From Opitutaceae bacterium (GTDB taxonomy: Bacteria > Verrucomicrobiota > Verrucomicrobiia > Opitutales > Opitutaceae): a stretch of DNA of 34,909 bases. Location: positions 1-34,909 of the forward strand of contig SXSC01000107.1 in NCBI GenBank assembly GCA_005792355.1. The letters run 5' to 3'. Both the position numbers and the translations under genes were made by a program. This document shows, piece after piece, positions 1 to 8,289 of the stretch; the stretch's first letter is position 1, and the number at the start of each line of letters is the position of its first letter. A model generated the notes under the pieces. The model ran no database searches. It was not told the DNA's origin and worked only from the letters and a program-made list of their open reading frames with translations.

Positions 1-1
1 T

Positions 2-109
2 GCCACTGGAAGAAAAGTCACCGAAGAAGAGATGGCTGCAATAAACATCACTCCCATGCGTTTTCATGGTGAATGGAACTACATCATCCACCCTGCCGGG
101 TCTCCTTAG
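2..109 (+). CDS. IS transposase C-terminal fragment (ISAzo13/Rhodopirellula-type), cut by window edge
   Basis: An open frame enters from the left edge and ends at TAG 107-109, giving 35 residues. It contains KVTEEEMAAINITP followed by FHGEWNYIIHP. From memory, this resembles the C-terminal end of ISAzo13-family (Rhodopirellula-type DDE) transposases, which finish with a 'K(V/I)(T/S)DEEM...L...FHGEWNYTI' segment. No catalytic residue is visible because only the tail is present. The insertion-sequence end must lie just downstream, between the stop and the 3' end of the converging giant gene at 123. A contig that begins inside an insertion sequence is typical of assembly breaks at repeats. The family call rests on this short motif only. 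Confidence 0.55.
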   Translation, partial: ATGRKVTEEEMAAINITPMRFHGEWNYIIHPAGSP

Positions 110-122
110 TTGTAAAGCTTAT

Positions 123-3100
123 TTATTGACGCTTCCTAACGGTGTTGCTGGGATAATCGTCGGCAACATAGACATTGCCACCAGTGTCGACCGCCACCCA
201 TCGAGGCGACGTGAAGCGAGCCGCGTTTCCCACGCCATCCGCGGTGCCGGTGACGCCCACCGCACCCGCCAACGTCGTGACCACGCCCCCCGCAGCGATC
301 TTCCGAATCGTGAGGTTGCCCAAGTCGGCAACGTAGACGATGCCGCTGGCATCCACGGCCACACTATTTGGAAAACTGAACCGCGCCGCCCCGCCTGTGC
401 CGTTTGCACTTCCGGCGCTACCGGCTGTACCGGCGAGGGTCGTGACCACGCCGCCCGGCGTAATCAGGCGAATCGTATGGCTACCCAAGTCGGCAACGTA
501 GACGTTGCCGCTGGCATCCACGGCCACACTATTCGGAGAATTGAACCGCGCATCGCCGCCCGTTCCATCGACCGCGCCGGGAACACCCGCGGAGCCCGCC
601 AAAGTCGAAGTGGCACCGGCGGAAGTAATCTTGCGAATCGTGTGATTGTTTCGGTCGGCGACATAGAGTGTCCCGCTTGCGTCCACGGCCAGACCGTTCG
701 GCCCATTAAACCGTGCCGCCATGCCGGAAGCATCGACGGCGCCGGCGATGCTCGCCGATCCAGCCAGCGTCGTGACAGCACCGCCCGTAATCTTCCGAAC
801 CGAATGGTTCGCGGTATCGGCGACATAGACACTGCCGCTGGCGTCCACCGCCACTCCGTGGGGATGAAAGAAGCGCGCGGTACTGCCGGTCCCGTCAGCG
901 CTGCCCGCCCCCGCCGAGCCGGCCAGCGTCGAAACCAAACCTCCGGTATCGATCTTCCGAACCGCATGGTTGTACTTGTCGGCGACATAGACGTTCCCAG
1001 TCGCGTCCACCGCAACCCCGTTGGCATAACTGAACCGGGCAGCGCTGCCGGTGCCGTTCGCGCTGCCGGAACTTCCCGCCAAGCCAGCCAGCGTGGTGAC
1101 CACACCGCCGGCGGTAATCTTCCGAATCGTGGAATTGTTAATATCGGCGACATATACATTTCCTCCGCTGTCCACGGCCAATCCACCCGGGAAGCTAAAC
1201 CTCGCAGTGGCGCCCGCGCCGTCCACGCTGCCCGCGCTGCCCGCCGTGCCTGCCAGCGTCGTGACCACATTACCAGACGCGATCTTGCGAACGGTGTGAT
1301 TATAGGTGTCTCCCACATAAACGTTGCCGCTTCCGTCCACCGCCACTCCCACCGGGTGGTTAAACCGTGCCGCCGTCCCGGTGCCGTCCGCGCTGCCATA
1401 GGAGCCCCCCGCGATGGTCGTGACAACGCCGCTCGGCGTGATTCGGCGAATCGAATTATTGTTGCCGTCGGCGACAAATAAATTGCCGCTGCCATCAAGG
1501 GCCACGGCTTGCGGAGAGTTGAACCGCGCAAGGCTGCCCGTCCCATCCGTACTTCCGACAGACCCGGCGAGGCCGGCGAAGGTCGTGACGACACCGCTCG
1601 AAGTTATTTTGCGAATCGTATGATTGGCAGAATCGGCGACATACACGTTTCCCGCGCCGTCCACCGCCACGCTCCAGGGATGGTCGAACCGGGCCGCGCT
1701 TCCGGTGCCGTCGACACTGCCATATCCCTGCTCGCCGGCAAACGTGGCAAAAGTATACGTGTAGCCGAGATTCAATGCTATGTTGCCTCTCGATCCTCCC
1801 GCCCCATCCACCGCGATCTGGTAGGTCGTTCCCGCGACTGCGTTGAAGGTGACTTTGCTGGTCAGGCTGCCGCCCGAGTCATTGTCGCTCGCGACCAACG
1901 TGAGCGCGGTCACCGAGCTGCCGGCATAGACCCCAAGCAGAGTGTTGAAATCGCTGCCGATGGTGCTGAGGGTGACGTCGCCGCTGTTCGGCGCGGTCCA
2001 CGTCCACCAGACCGACTTGCCGCCGGAGTTGCCGGCGTGGCTGGGTTCGCCGGTTTCCTTCGTGGCGCCGGCGTTGTTCGCGAAGGCCGTGGCACTCAGT
2101 CCGGAAAGCGCCAGCCGGCCGGCGAAGCTGTCGGCCCCGGCCGGATACACGGTGAGTTTCGTTGGTGCGCCGGTGGTGGTGCCGGTCGCATTCGCCAGAT
2201 CGACGGAATAATCGCCCGAATCGCCCACCGCGGCACTGCCGATGGAGAACCCTTGGTTCGTCGCTCCGGAAATCGCCACACCGTCTTTCTTCCACTGGAA
2301 CGTAACGGTGCCGGGTTTGCCGACGAAAGGCGCCGACAACGAGAAGGTGCCGCCGACATTGACGGAGGTGTTCAGCATCGGCACGAGCAGCGCCGGCTTC
2401 GTCGCACCGATATTGCCGTCCACCTGAAAGAGCTCCACCTGGGCCACACCTGTCGTGCCACCCACTCCGGCCACTTGTACGGTGTACCATCCGGGGCTCA
2501 GGTTGAGCAGCAGCGCGGAGTCTTGGCTGGCCGCGGCCAGTGGCATCGCTCCGACCGCCAGGGTCGCGTCGGTCAGAGCAGTCGAACCGATCCAATCGTC
2601 ATTGCTCCCGATCTGCGTGCCACCGCTGTTGAAAACGCTCAGCGTGGGATTCGCGAGCGTCCCCGGCCCGCCCAGCGCCGGGCCAATCGCCCGCAACAAC
2701 ACGGTCTGCGGAGTCGATCCGGAAATATAAAAACCGACGCTAAGGACATCGGCTCCCGTGCCGACAAACGCCCGCGTCGCCAGCTGGCTTAGTCGCGGAG
2801 AGGAATCGGCATCGTACACTTCGAGCAGCACGACACCAGTGCCTCCGGACGGCGCCGCCACCCGCGCAGTGTAGGTTCCAGGGTTTAGTGTCACCAGCAG
2901 CGCCGCGTCCGAACCATAGGAATTCAGCGGGAACGCGCCGACGTTGGCAAACGCGGCGACGAGCGTCGGGGAATTGTTCCAGTCATCGCTGCCCGCCACC
3001 TGAGCGCCCGTGCCGTCGTGGAGCGTCAGTTCAGGATCGGATAAAAAGCCGACGATCCCGAAAGTTGCCAGCGACGGGCCGACCGCCCGCACCAGAACGC

Positions 3101-6100
3101 TTTTCGGCGAGGCGCCCTCAATCGTGAAACTCGCGGTGACCACCGGATTGGCGGCGGTCAACGCGACCCGCGTGCTCAGGTTGGCCAAGGCGCGCGTTCT
3201 TGACACCGCCAACGACGTCGCAGAAGTCCCGGCCCCATTGGCATTCGTCACCACGACGCCGCCGGTCACGGCGTACGCCGGCACGGTGGCGGTAATCTGC
3301 GTCGGGGAATCGACGGTAAACGTGGCGCTGAGCCCGTTGATGGTCACCGACGTCGTGCCTGTGAAACTTGTCCCCGTGATCACGACGCTCTGTCCCGGGC
3401 CGGCCGTGGCGGGGGAGAGGGCCAGAACCGTCGGCGAGAAATTCGTGCCGGTGAGCGTAGCGATTGATGACCAGACCGTGCCACCCAGGTTCGACACGGT
3501 GACGGCATAGCTTCCCGCACTCGTACCGGAGACACTGGGGAGGGCGAGGATGTCGGTCGTGGCGCCGCTGATCGCGGCGCCGTTCAGGGACCACTGATAA
3601 GTTACTGGCAGCGAACTCGCCGCGACCACAGAAAACGATGCTGTCGCTCCGGAGCTCACCGTCTGGCTCACCGGTTGCGTTGTTATGATCGGCGCGACGG
3701 TATGCGACAAAACGCCTTTGCGGATGCCATGCTGGCTCCACTCGGCCACGTACAAATTTCCACTCCCGTCAACGGCAACGCCATAGGGCAGCAGCGAACG
3801 CGGGGAATAATAGATGCCGATAACGCTGCCGGTGTCACCCGCGTTGCCGAGCGTGGTAACGACGCCGTCCGTCGCAATCTTGCGAATCGTGGAAAAGAAG
3901 AGCGTATTCAGATAAAGGTTACCACTGGCGTCCACGGCAATGCCTTCCGAACTGCCAAACCGGGCGTTGGTGCCAGTTCCATCCAAATTGCCAGAGTTCC
4001 CGGCCAAACCGGCAATCGTGGTCACCACGCCGTCCGCGGTAATCTTGCGAACCGTATAATTGCCGGTATCGGCGACGAACAAGTTACCGCTTCCATCCAC
4101 CGCCACCCCCGAGGGGTTGGAGAACCGCGCCACGCTGCCGGTGCCGTCCGCGCTACCAGTGCTGCCCGCAAGTCCCGCCAGCGTGGTGACCACGCCGGCC
4201 GACGTGATCTTTCGTATGGTGTGATTGTTCCGATCGGCAACATACACGGTGCCAACGCTGTCGACGGCCACGGCACAAGGAGAATTGAACTGCGCGGCGC
4301 TACCCGTGCCATCCGCACTCCCAAAGCTGCCCGCGCTGCCCGCGATTGTCGTGACCACCCCGCTCGACGTCACCTTGCGAAGCGTGGAATTCGTAGTATC
4401 GGCGACGTACAGATTGCCGCTCACATCGACCGCGAGGCCTCGGGGAAAATTGAACCGCGCGGCACCGCCCGTGCCATCCAAACCGCCGCTGTTTCCCGCC
4501 AATCCCGCCAGGGTCGTGACCACGCCGCCAGGGGTTACCTTTCGAATCGTATGGTTGTCGCTGTCGGCGATAAACAAGTTGCCGCTGGCATCTATCGCGA
4601 GTCCGGTGGGACCATTCAGGCGGGCCGCAACGCCGGTTCCGTCCACGCTGCCTGCGCCGGCGTCCCCGGCAAACGTCGTGACCACGCCACTCGCGGTGAT
4701 TTTCCGAATAGTCTGGTTTAGCGTATCCGCGACAAACACGTTGCCACTCCCGTCAACTGCGACCCCGTGGGGCCAGTCAAACCGCGCCGCACTTCCCGTG
4801 CCGTCCGCGCTCCCAGCGACGCCCGCTGTTCCCGCCATGATTGTGACCTCGCCGCCCGACGTAATCTTCCGAATTATCCGATTGGCCCCTTCAGCGACGT
4901 ACACGTTGCCACTCCCATCCACCGCCACGCCATACGGGGAGTTAAAGGTGGCTGCGACCCCCGTGCCATTCGCACTGCCATAGCTGCCCGCTGTACCCGC
5001 AAATGTTGTGACCACACCACCCGACGAGATCTTGCGAATCGTGTAGTTACGCAGGTCGGCAACAAACACGTTGCCGCTTCCATCCACCGCGACTCCTGTC
5101 GGCGAAAAAAACCGCGCGGCACCGCCCGTGCCATCCAAGCTCCCGTTGGTACCCGCCAAACCCGCGAACGTCGTAACTACTCCCGTGGCGGCGACGATTT
5201 TCCGAATCGTGTGGTTGTTCGCGTCCGCCACATAGACCACGCCGCCGCCGTCCGCCGCCACACCGTAGGGCGACGAAAACCGGGCGGCACTGCCGGTGCC
5301 GTCCACACTTCCGCTGCTGGACCCCGCCAGGGTTGTGACCACGCCGGCGGCGGTGACCTTGCGAATCCGGTGATTATTGGTGTCGGCGACATAGACGTTG
5401 CCGGAGGCATCCACGGCCACGCCTTGCGGTGAATTGAACCGGGCGGCTCCGCCCGTGCCGTCTGCATTGCCACTGCTACCGGCCAGACCCGCGAGCGTCG
5501 TGACGACCCCGCCCGCGGTGATCTTGCGAATTGTTTGGTTTTCGGTGTCAGCCACGTAAACATTGCCGCTCCCGTCCACGGCCACGCTCCAGGGGTTGTC
5601 GAACCGCGCCGCGGCGCCGGTGCCATCCGCGCTGCCATAGCCCTGCTCGCCCACAAACGGCACGAACACGTGCGCGTAACCCACGCTGAGTCGAATCGTT
5701 CCGCTCGCAGCTCCACTGCCGTCCACAGAAATTTGATACGTCGTGCCCGCGACCGCGTTGAGCGTCAGCTTGCTGGTGCTGCCGCCTCCGGAATTGTCGT
5801 CGCTCGCGATCGTCGCCAGCGCCGCAACCGAGTTCCCGGTGTAAACGCCGAGCAGCGTGTCGAAGCTGCTGCCAATGGTGTCGATCGTTACATATCCGTT
5901 GTTCGGCGCCATCCAGGTCCACCAGACCGATTTGCCTCCGGTATTGCCGGCGTGGTTGGGTTCACCGGTTTCCTTGGTCGCATTCACGTTTGAAGCCAAC
6001 GTGCGGACACCGCCGCCGGAAATCAGCATGCGGCTGGCAAAGGTGTCGCTGCTGACGGCGAGCGTGGCGGGGCTGGACGTAACATTACCGAGGCTATTGG

Positions 6101-6443
6101 CGACGGTGACCGTGTAGCTGGCGCCCGCCGCCGCCTGCACGTTGGTGAGCGACAACGAAGCCGTGGTGGCGCCACCGATCGGCTGGCCGTTCTTTTGCCA
6201 TTGGTAAGTCAGCGTCGCGTTGCCCGAAGCGACCACCGTAAAGGTGACGTTGGCACCCGCGGCGACCGCCTGACTGGCGGGCGAAGTGTCGATGGCCGGC
6301 GAGCCGACGACGACCGCCAGAGCGGACGGGAGGGCGGCGACGAATGGCAGCAACGCCAGAACGGCACGCGAAAAAACGTGGGAGCCTGCAAATGAAAACT
6401 GCGCGAGCAGTCGCACGAGGAACGAAACAGAATGGTAGCGCAT
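123..6443 (-). CDS. Giant secreted NHL-repeat / Ig-like / IPT domain protein
   Basis: Predicted extracellular beta-propeller protein of 2106 residues. The start at 6443 is chosen because the protein then opens with a signal-peptide-like segment (MRYHSVSFLVRLL, then a hydrophobic stretch ending PSALA); an upstream in-frame start at 6572 would add 43 unlikely residues. Approximate layout: Ig-like 46-130; a module with 'ATKETGEP.HAGN.GGKSVWWTW' 133-250; twelve NHL repeats 260-910; Ig-like 918-1000; IPT/TIG 1002-1077; two copies of a ~125-residue 'LLRAVGPSL' module 1085-1345; Ig-like 1348-1432; a second WWTW module 1437-1555; ten NHL repeats 1565-2106. The Ig-WWTW-NHL unit is thus duplicated. NHL blades commonly bind proteins or carbohydrates; the ligand is unknown. 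No PEP-CTERM or other sorting signal is seen, and the protein stops inside the last NHL unit (NTVRKRQ) beside a transposase remnant, so the C-terminus may be lost. Confidence 0.85.
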   Translation of the reverse strand: MRYHSVSFLVRLLAQFSFAGSHVFSRAVLALLPFVAALPSALAVVVGSPAIDTSPASQAVAAGANVTFTVVASGNATLTYQWQKNGQPIGGATTASLSLTNVQAAAGASYTVTVANSLGNVTSSPATLAVSSDTFASRMLISGGGVRTLASNVNATKETGEPNHAGNTGGKSVWWTWMAPNNGYVTIDTIGSSFDTLLGVYTGNSVAALATIASDDNSGGGSTSKLTLNAVAGTTYQISVDGSGAASGTIRLSVGYAHVFVPFVGEQGYGSADGTGAAARFDNPWSVAVDGSGNVYVADTENQTIRKITAGGVVTTLAGLAGSSGNADGTGGAARFNSPQGVAVDASGNVYVADTNNHRIRKVTAAGVVTTLAGSSSGSVDGTGSAARFSSPYGVAADGGGVVYVADANNHTIRKIVAATGVVTTFAGLAGTNGSLDGTGGAARFFSPTGVAVDGSGNVFVADLRNYTIRKISSGGVVTTFAGTAGSYGSANGTGVAATFNSPYGVAVDGSGNVYVAEGANRIIRKITSGGEVTIMAGTAGVAGSADGTGSAARFDWPHGVAVDGSGNVFVADTLNQTIRKITASGVVTTFAGDAGAGSVDGTGVAARLNGPTGLAIDASGNLFIADSDNHTIRKVTPGGVVTTLAGLAGNSGGLDGTGGAARFNFPRGLAVDVSGNLYVADTTNSTLRKVTSSGVVTTIAGSAGSFGSADGTGSAAQFNSPCAVAVDSVGTVYVADRNNHTIRKITSAGVVTTLAGLAGSTGSADGTGSVARFSNPSGVAVDGSGNLFVADTGNYTVRKITADGVVTTIAGLAGNSGNLDGTGTNARFGSSEGIAVDASGNLYLNTLFFSTIRKIATDGVVTTLGNAGDTGSVIGIYYSPRSLLPYGVAVDGSGNLYVAEWSQHGIRKGVLSHTVAPIITTQPVSQTVSSGATASFSVVAASSLPVTYQWSLNGAAISGATTDILALPSVSGTSAGSYAVTVSNLGGTVWSSIATLTGTNFSPTVLALSPATAGPGQSVVITGTSFTGTTSVTINGLSATFTVDSPTQITATVPAYAVTGGVVVTNANGAGTSATSLAVSRTRALANLSTRVALTAANPVVTASFTIEGASPKSVLVRAVGPSLATFGIVGFLSDPELTLHDGTGAQVAGSDDWNNSPTLVAAFANVGAFPLNSYGSDAALLVTLNPGTYTARVAAPSGGTGVVLLEVYDADSSPRLSQLATRAFVGTGADVLSVGFYISGSTPQTVLLRAIGPALGGPGTLANPTLSVFNSGGTQIGSNDDWIGSTALTDATLAVGAMPLAAASQDSALLLNLSPGWYTVQVAGVGGTTGVAQVELFQVDGNIGATKPALLVPMLNTSVNVGGTFSLSAPFVGKPGTVTFQWKKDGVAISGATNQGFSIGSAAVGDSGDYSVDLANATGTTTGAPTKLTVYPAGADSFAGRLALSGLSATAFANNAGATKETGEPSHAGNSGGKSVWWTWTAPNSGDVTLSTIGSDFNTLLGVYAGSSVTALTLVASDNDSGGSLTSKVTFNAVAGTTYQIAVDGAGGSRGNIALNLGYTYTFATFAGEQGYGSVDGTGSAARFDHPWSVAVDGAGNVYVADSANHTIRKITSSGVVTTFAGLAGSVGSTDGTGSLARFNSPQAVALDGSGNLFVADGNNNSIRRITPSGVVTTIAGGSYGSADGTGTAARFNHPVGVAVDGSGNVYVGDTYNHTVRKIASGNVVTTLAGTAGSAGSVDGAGATARFSFPGGLAVDSGGNVYVADINNSTIRKITAGGVVTTLAGLAGSSGSANGTGSAARFSYANGVAVDATGNVYVADKYNHAVRKIDTGGLVSTLAGSAGAGSADGTGSTARFFHPHGVAVDASGSVYVADTANHSVRKITGGAVTTLAGSASIAGAVDASGMAARFNGPNGLAVDASGTLYVADRNNHTIRKITSAGATSTLAGSAGVPGAVDGTGGDARFNSPNSVAVDASGNVYVADLGSHTIRLITPGGVVTTLAGTAGSAGSANGTGGAARFSFPNSVAVDASGIVYVADLGNLTIRKIAAGGVVTTLAGAVGVTGTADGVGNAARFTSPRWVAVDTGGNVYVADDYPSNTVRKRQ
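130..1755 (-). repeat. NHL repeat block B (10 units, ~165-bp period)
   Basis: Ten in-frame repeats of about 55 codons. Each carries the pattern DGTG.AARF..P..VAVD.(S/G)GNVYVAD..N.TIRKI...GVVTTLAG. The units vary at synonymous and surface positions, so this is an old protein-level tandem array, not a recent DNA expansion. It creates long open frames on the opposite strand that are not genes. Confidence 0.85.
3690..5670 (-). repeat. NHL repeat block A (12 units, ~165-bp period)
   Basis: Twelve in-frame repeats with the same 55-residue consensus as block B. The penultimate and last units, near 3700-3960, are degenerate (for example NLYLNTLFFSTIRKI). Two six-bladed propellers, or one larger closed or open propeller, could be formed; the sequence alone does not decide. 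Confidence 0.85.
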
Positions 6444-6659
6444 GACAGTCGGAGTAAGATTGGTGCAAGAGCCCAGGGCTCGGAGCGGAACGTCCAGCGT
6501 GAATGAGCAGACGGTGCGCGGTGTTCGAGCCACGCGCGTCCACCACAAGAAATTTAGTCGAGGCAAGTCCAAGCTCAGGAAAGTGGCGAGCGATTAATCG
6601 CCGTTGGATTGCATCTAAATTCTTGAGTCCGGACGTCGTCCGATTCACCCTGATCTCAC
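6444..6659. other. Divergent intergenic region between giant NHL gene and PEP-CTERM gene
   Basis: This 216-base spacer must hold the promoters of both divergent genes. A perfect 12-base palindrome, GCGATTAATCGC, lies at 6590-6601 and could be an operator. No convincing -35/-10 pair was found, and neither gene has a Shine-Dalgarno sequence. Confidence 0.4.
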
Positions 6660-8267
6660 ATGGCGTTTTCGTGCATAGTCCGCCTGATGGTATTTCTGGG
6701 ACTCGCGGTGAGTGCGACGGCTCAAACGATCCTGCTCACCCCAAACACGACGGTGCTCAGCGCGACGGGCGGCAACGTCATCTTTACGGCCACGTTTTCC
6801 TACACGACGCTGCCTTCGACGCTCGGGATCACGATCAACCTGCCCACGGGCTGGAGCTACGTCTCGGGTACCACCGTGCCGGGGACCAGCCCGGCGGAAC
6901 CTGCGGTTGCCCCGAGCGCTGGTCGCACGGGCCAGCTGGAGTGGGCGTTCATCACGCCGCCGGCGAGCCCGGCGACGTTTACCTTCACGACCGCCTACCC
7001 CGGAACGGCCACCGGCCTCCAAGCGCTCACGCCGACCACCATCGCCCGCGATACGGCCGGTTCCCCGGCAACCACCGTAACCGCTCCAGCCTACAATCTG
7101 TCCGCTCCGTCAAACATCGTGACGTGGAGCGGCGTGACGGGCAGCTGGACTGATCCGACGCAGTGGACCTCGAGCACGGTGCCGGCCAACTCCGGTGCCA
7201 CCCGTTTTTCCGCCACGGTTGCGGCTGGAGTCGCCTCGCTGAACACCGCCGTGACGATCGACAACCTGACCTTCACCGGCGGCGTCATCAATGGCACCGG
7301 CAACCTCGGACTCTCCGGCCTCGGCTCGACCTGGACGGGCGGCACGTTTGGCGGCGCGAGCGAGCTCGTGATTGGCGCCGGCGCTCAATTCACCGCGAGC
7401 GGCGCAAGTGTGCACCTCTTCAATGATCGGACGATCCGCAACGAGGGCACCTTTTCCTGGGTGGACCAGGGGGCGCTGCAATCGGGCAACGGTGGCGCGT
7501 TCATCAACAGCGCCGGAGCCAAATTTACCGATGCCACCACCGGCGGGGGCAACGCACTCATCTCCAACTCCGGGACCGGGAGTTTCAGCTTCACCAACGC
7601 GGGGACCTATTCGAAGACCGCGGCGAGCACCACCGTGATTTCGGTCCCGTTCTCGAACACCGGCAACATCCTCATCAGCGCGGGCACGGTGCGCTTCAGC
7701 AGCACGTTTACGCAAACCGGCGGTTTGCTCGACGTGGCGACCGGCGCCACCGCGCGATTCGACACGCCCCTCGCTTTCGCGGCGGGGACCCTGCGCGGCG
7801 GAGGGACGGTGGTGGCCGACATCACCAACAGCGCCTTCATCTCGCCGGGCAACACCCTGGGCACGCTGACGATTAACGGCAACCTGACGTTGCTCGGCAC
7901 CTCGCATCTGCAGTTCGACATCGCCGGCACGTCGCAGGGAACCAACTACGATTACCTGGCCGTCAGCGGCACCGCCACCCTGGGCGGCAATTTCACCTTC
8001 ACGATGGCGCTTGGGGCGGAAAACTTGATTGGCGGAGGCGCCACGCTCACGCTGCTCTCGTCGAGCGCGCTCAGCGGCGCGTTTGTGGGCATCCCCAACG
8101 GCACGCGGTTGCTCGCCTCGAGCGGGACCGGATCCTTCATTCTCAATTATGGTCCGACGAGTGTGACGCTGAGCGGATTCCAGCCAATCCCCGAACCCTC
8201 GATCTGGGCACTCCTGCTCGCTGGCGTGGGCGCCGTGGCCGTGGCGACCGTCCGGCGCCGGCGGTAA
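6660..8267 (+). CDS. PEP-CTERM sorting-domain protein with beta-strand-rich passenger (copy 1)
   Basis: Predicted exported protein of 535 residues. It starts with a signal peptide (hydrophobic MVFLGLAVSATA, likely cut before Q22) and ends with a PEP-CTERM signal at 511-535: PEPSIW, a hydrophobic helix and RRRR. PEP-CTERM proteins are processed by an exosortase, which is not in this window. The middle is Gly/Thr/Ser-rich with repeated 'G(T)FTFTNAGT' and 'ITNSAFISPGNTLGTLTINGNL' segments, like the autotransporter-associated beta-strand/parallel beta-helix passengers common in Verrucomicrobiota. It is clearly paralogous to the protein at 16514-18112. Met at 6687 is an alternative start within the signal peptide. 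It ends 22 bases from the converging stop of the next giant gene. Confidence 0.85.
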   Translation: MAFSCIVRLMVFLGLAVSATAQTILLTPNTTVLSATGGNVIFTATFSYTTLPSTLGITINLPTGWSYVSGTTVPGTSPAEPAVAPSAGRTGQLEWAFITPPASPATFTFTTAYPGTATGLQALTPTTIARDTAGSPATTVTAPAYNLSAPSNIVTWSGVTGSWTDPTQWTSSTVPANSGATRFSATVAAGVASLNTAVTIDNLTFTGGVINGTGNLGLSGLGSTWTGGTFGGASELVIGAGAQFTASGASVHLFNDRTIRNEGTFSWVDQGALQSGNGGAFINSAGAKFTDATTGGGNALISNSGTGSFSFTNAGTYSKTAASTTVISVPFSNTGNILISAGTVRFSSTFTQTGGLLDVATGATARFDTPLAFAAGTLRGGGTVVADITNSAFISPGNTLGTLTINGNLTLLGTSHLQFDIAGTSQGTNYDYLAVSGTATLGGNFTFTMALGAENLIGGGATLTLLSSSALSGAFVGIPNGTRLLASSGTGSFILNYGPTSVTLSGFQPIPEPSIWALLLAGVGAVAVATVRRRR

Positions 8268-8289
8268 GCGCGACGAGCGGCCGATCGGA

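Noticed and set aside
66..1481. Long plus-strand open frame (471 codons) opposite NHL block B
   Set aside because: It is periodic, Arg/His/Ala-rich and exactly antisense to the NHL repeats; the repeat period and high GC keep it open. The sense protein has clear NHL blades.
130..5670. Regularly spaced repeats that could suggest a CRISPR or satellite array
   Set aside because: The ~165-bp period is in frame and encodes NHL blades; units diverge at DNA level and there are no unique spacers.
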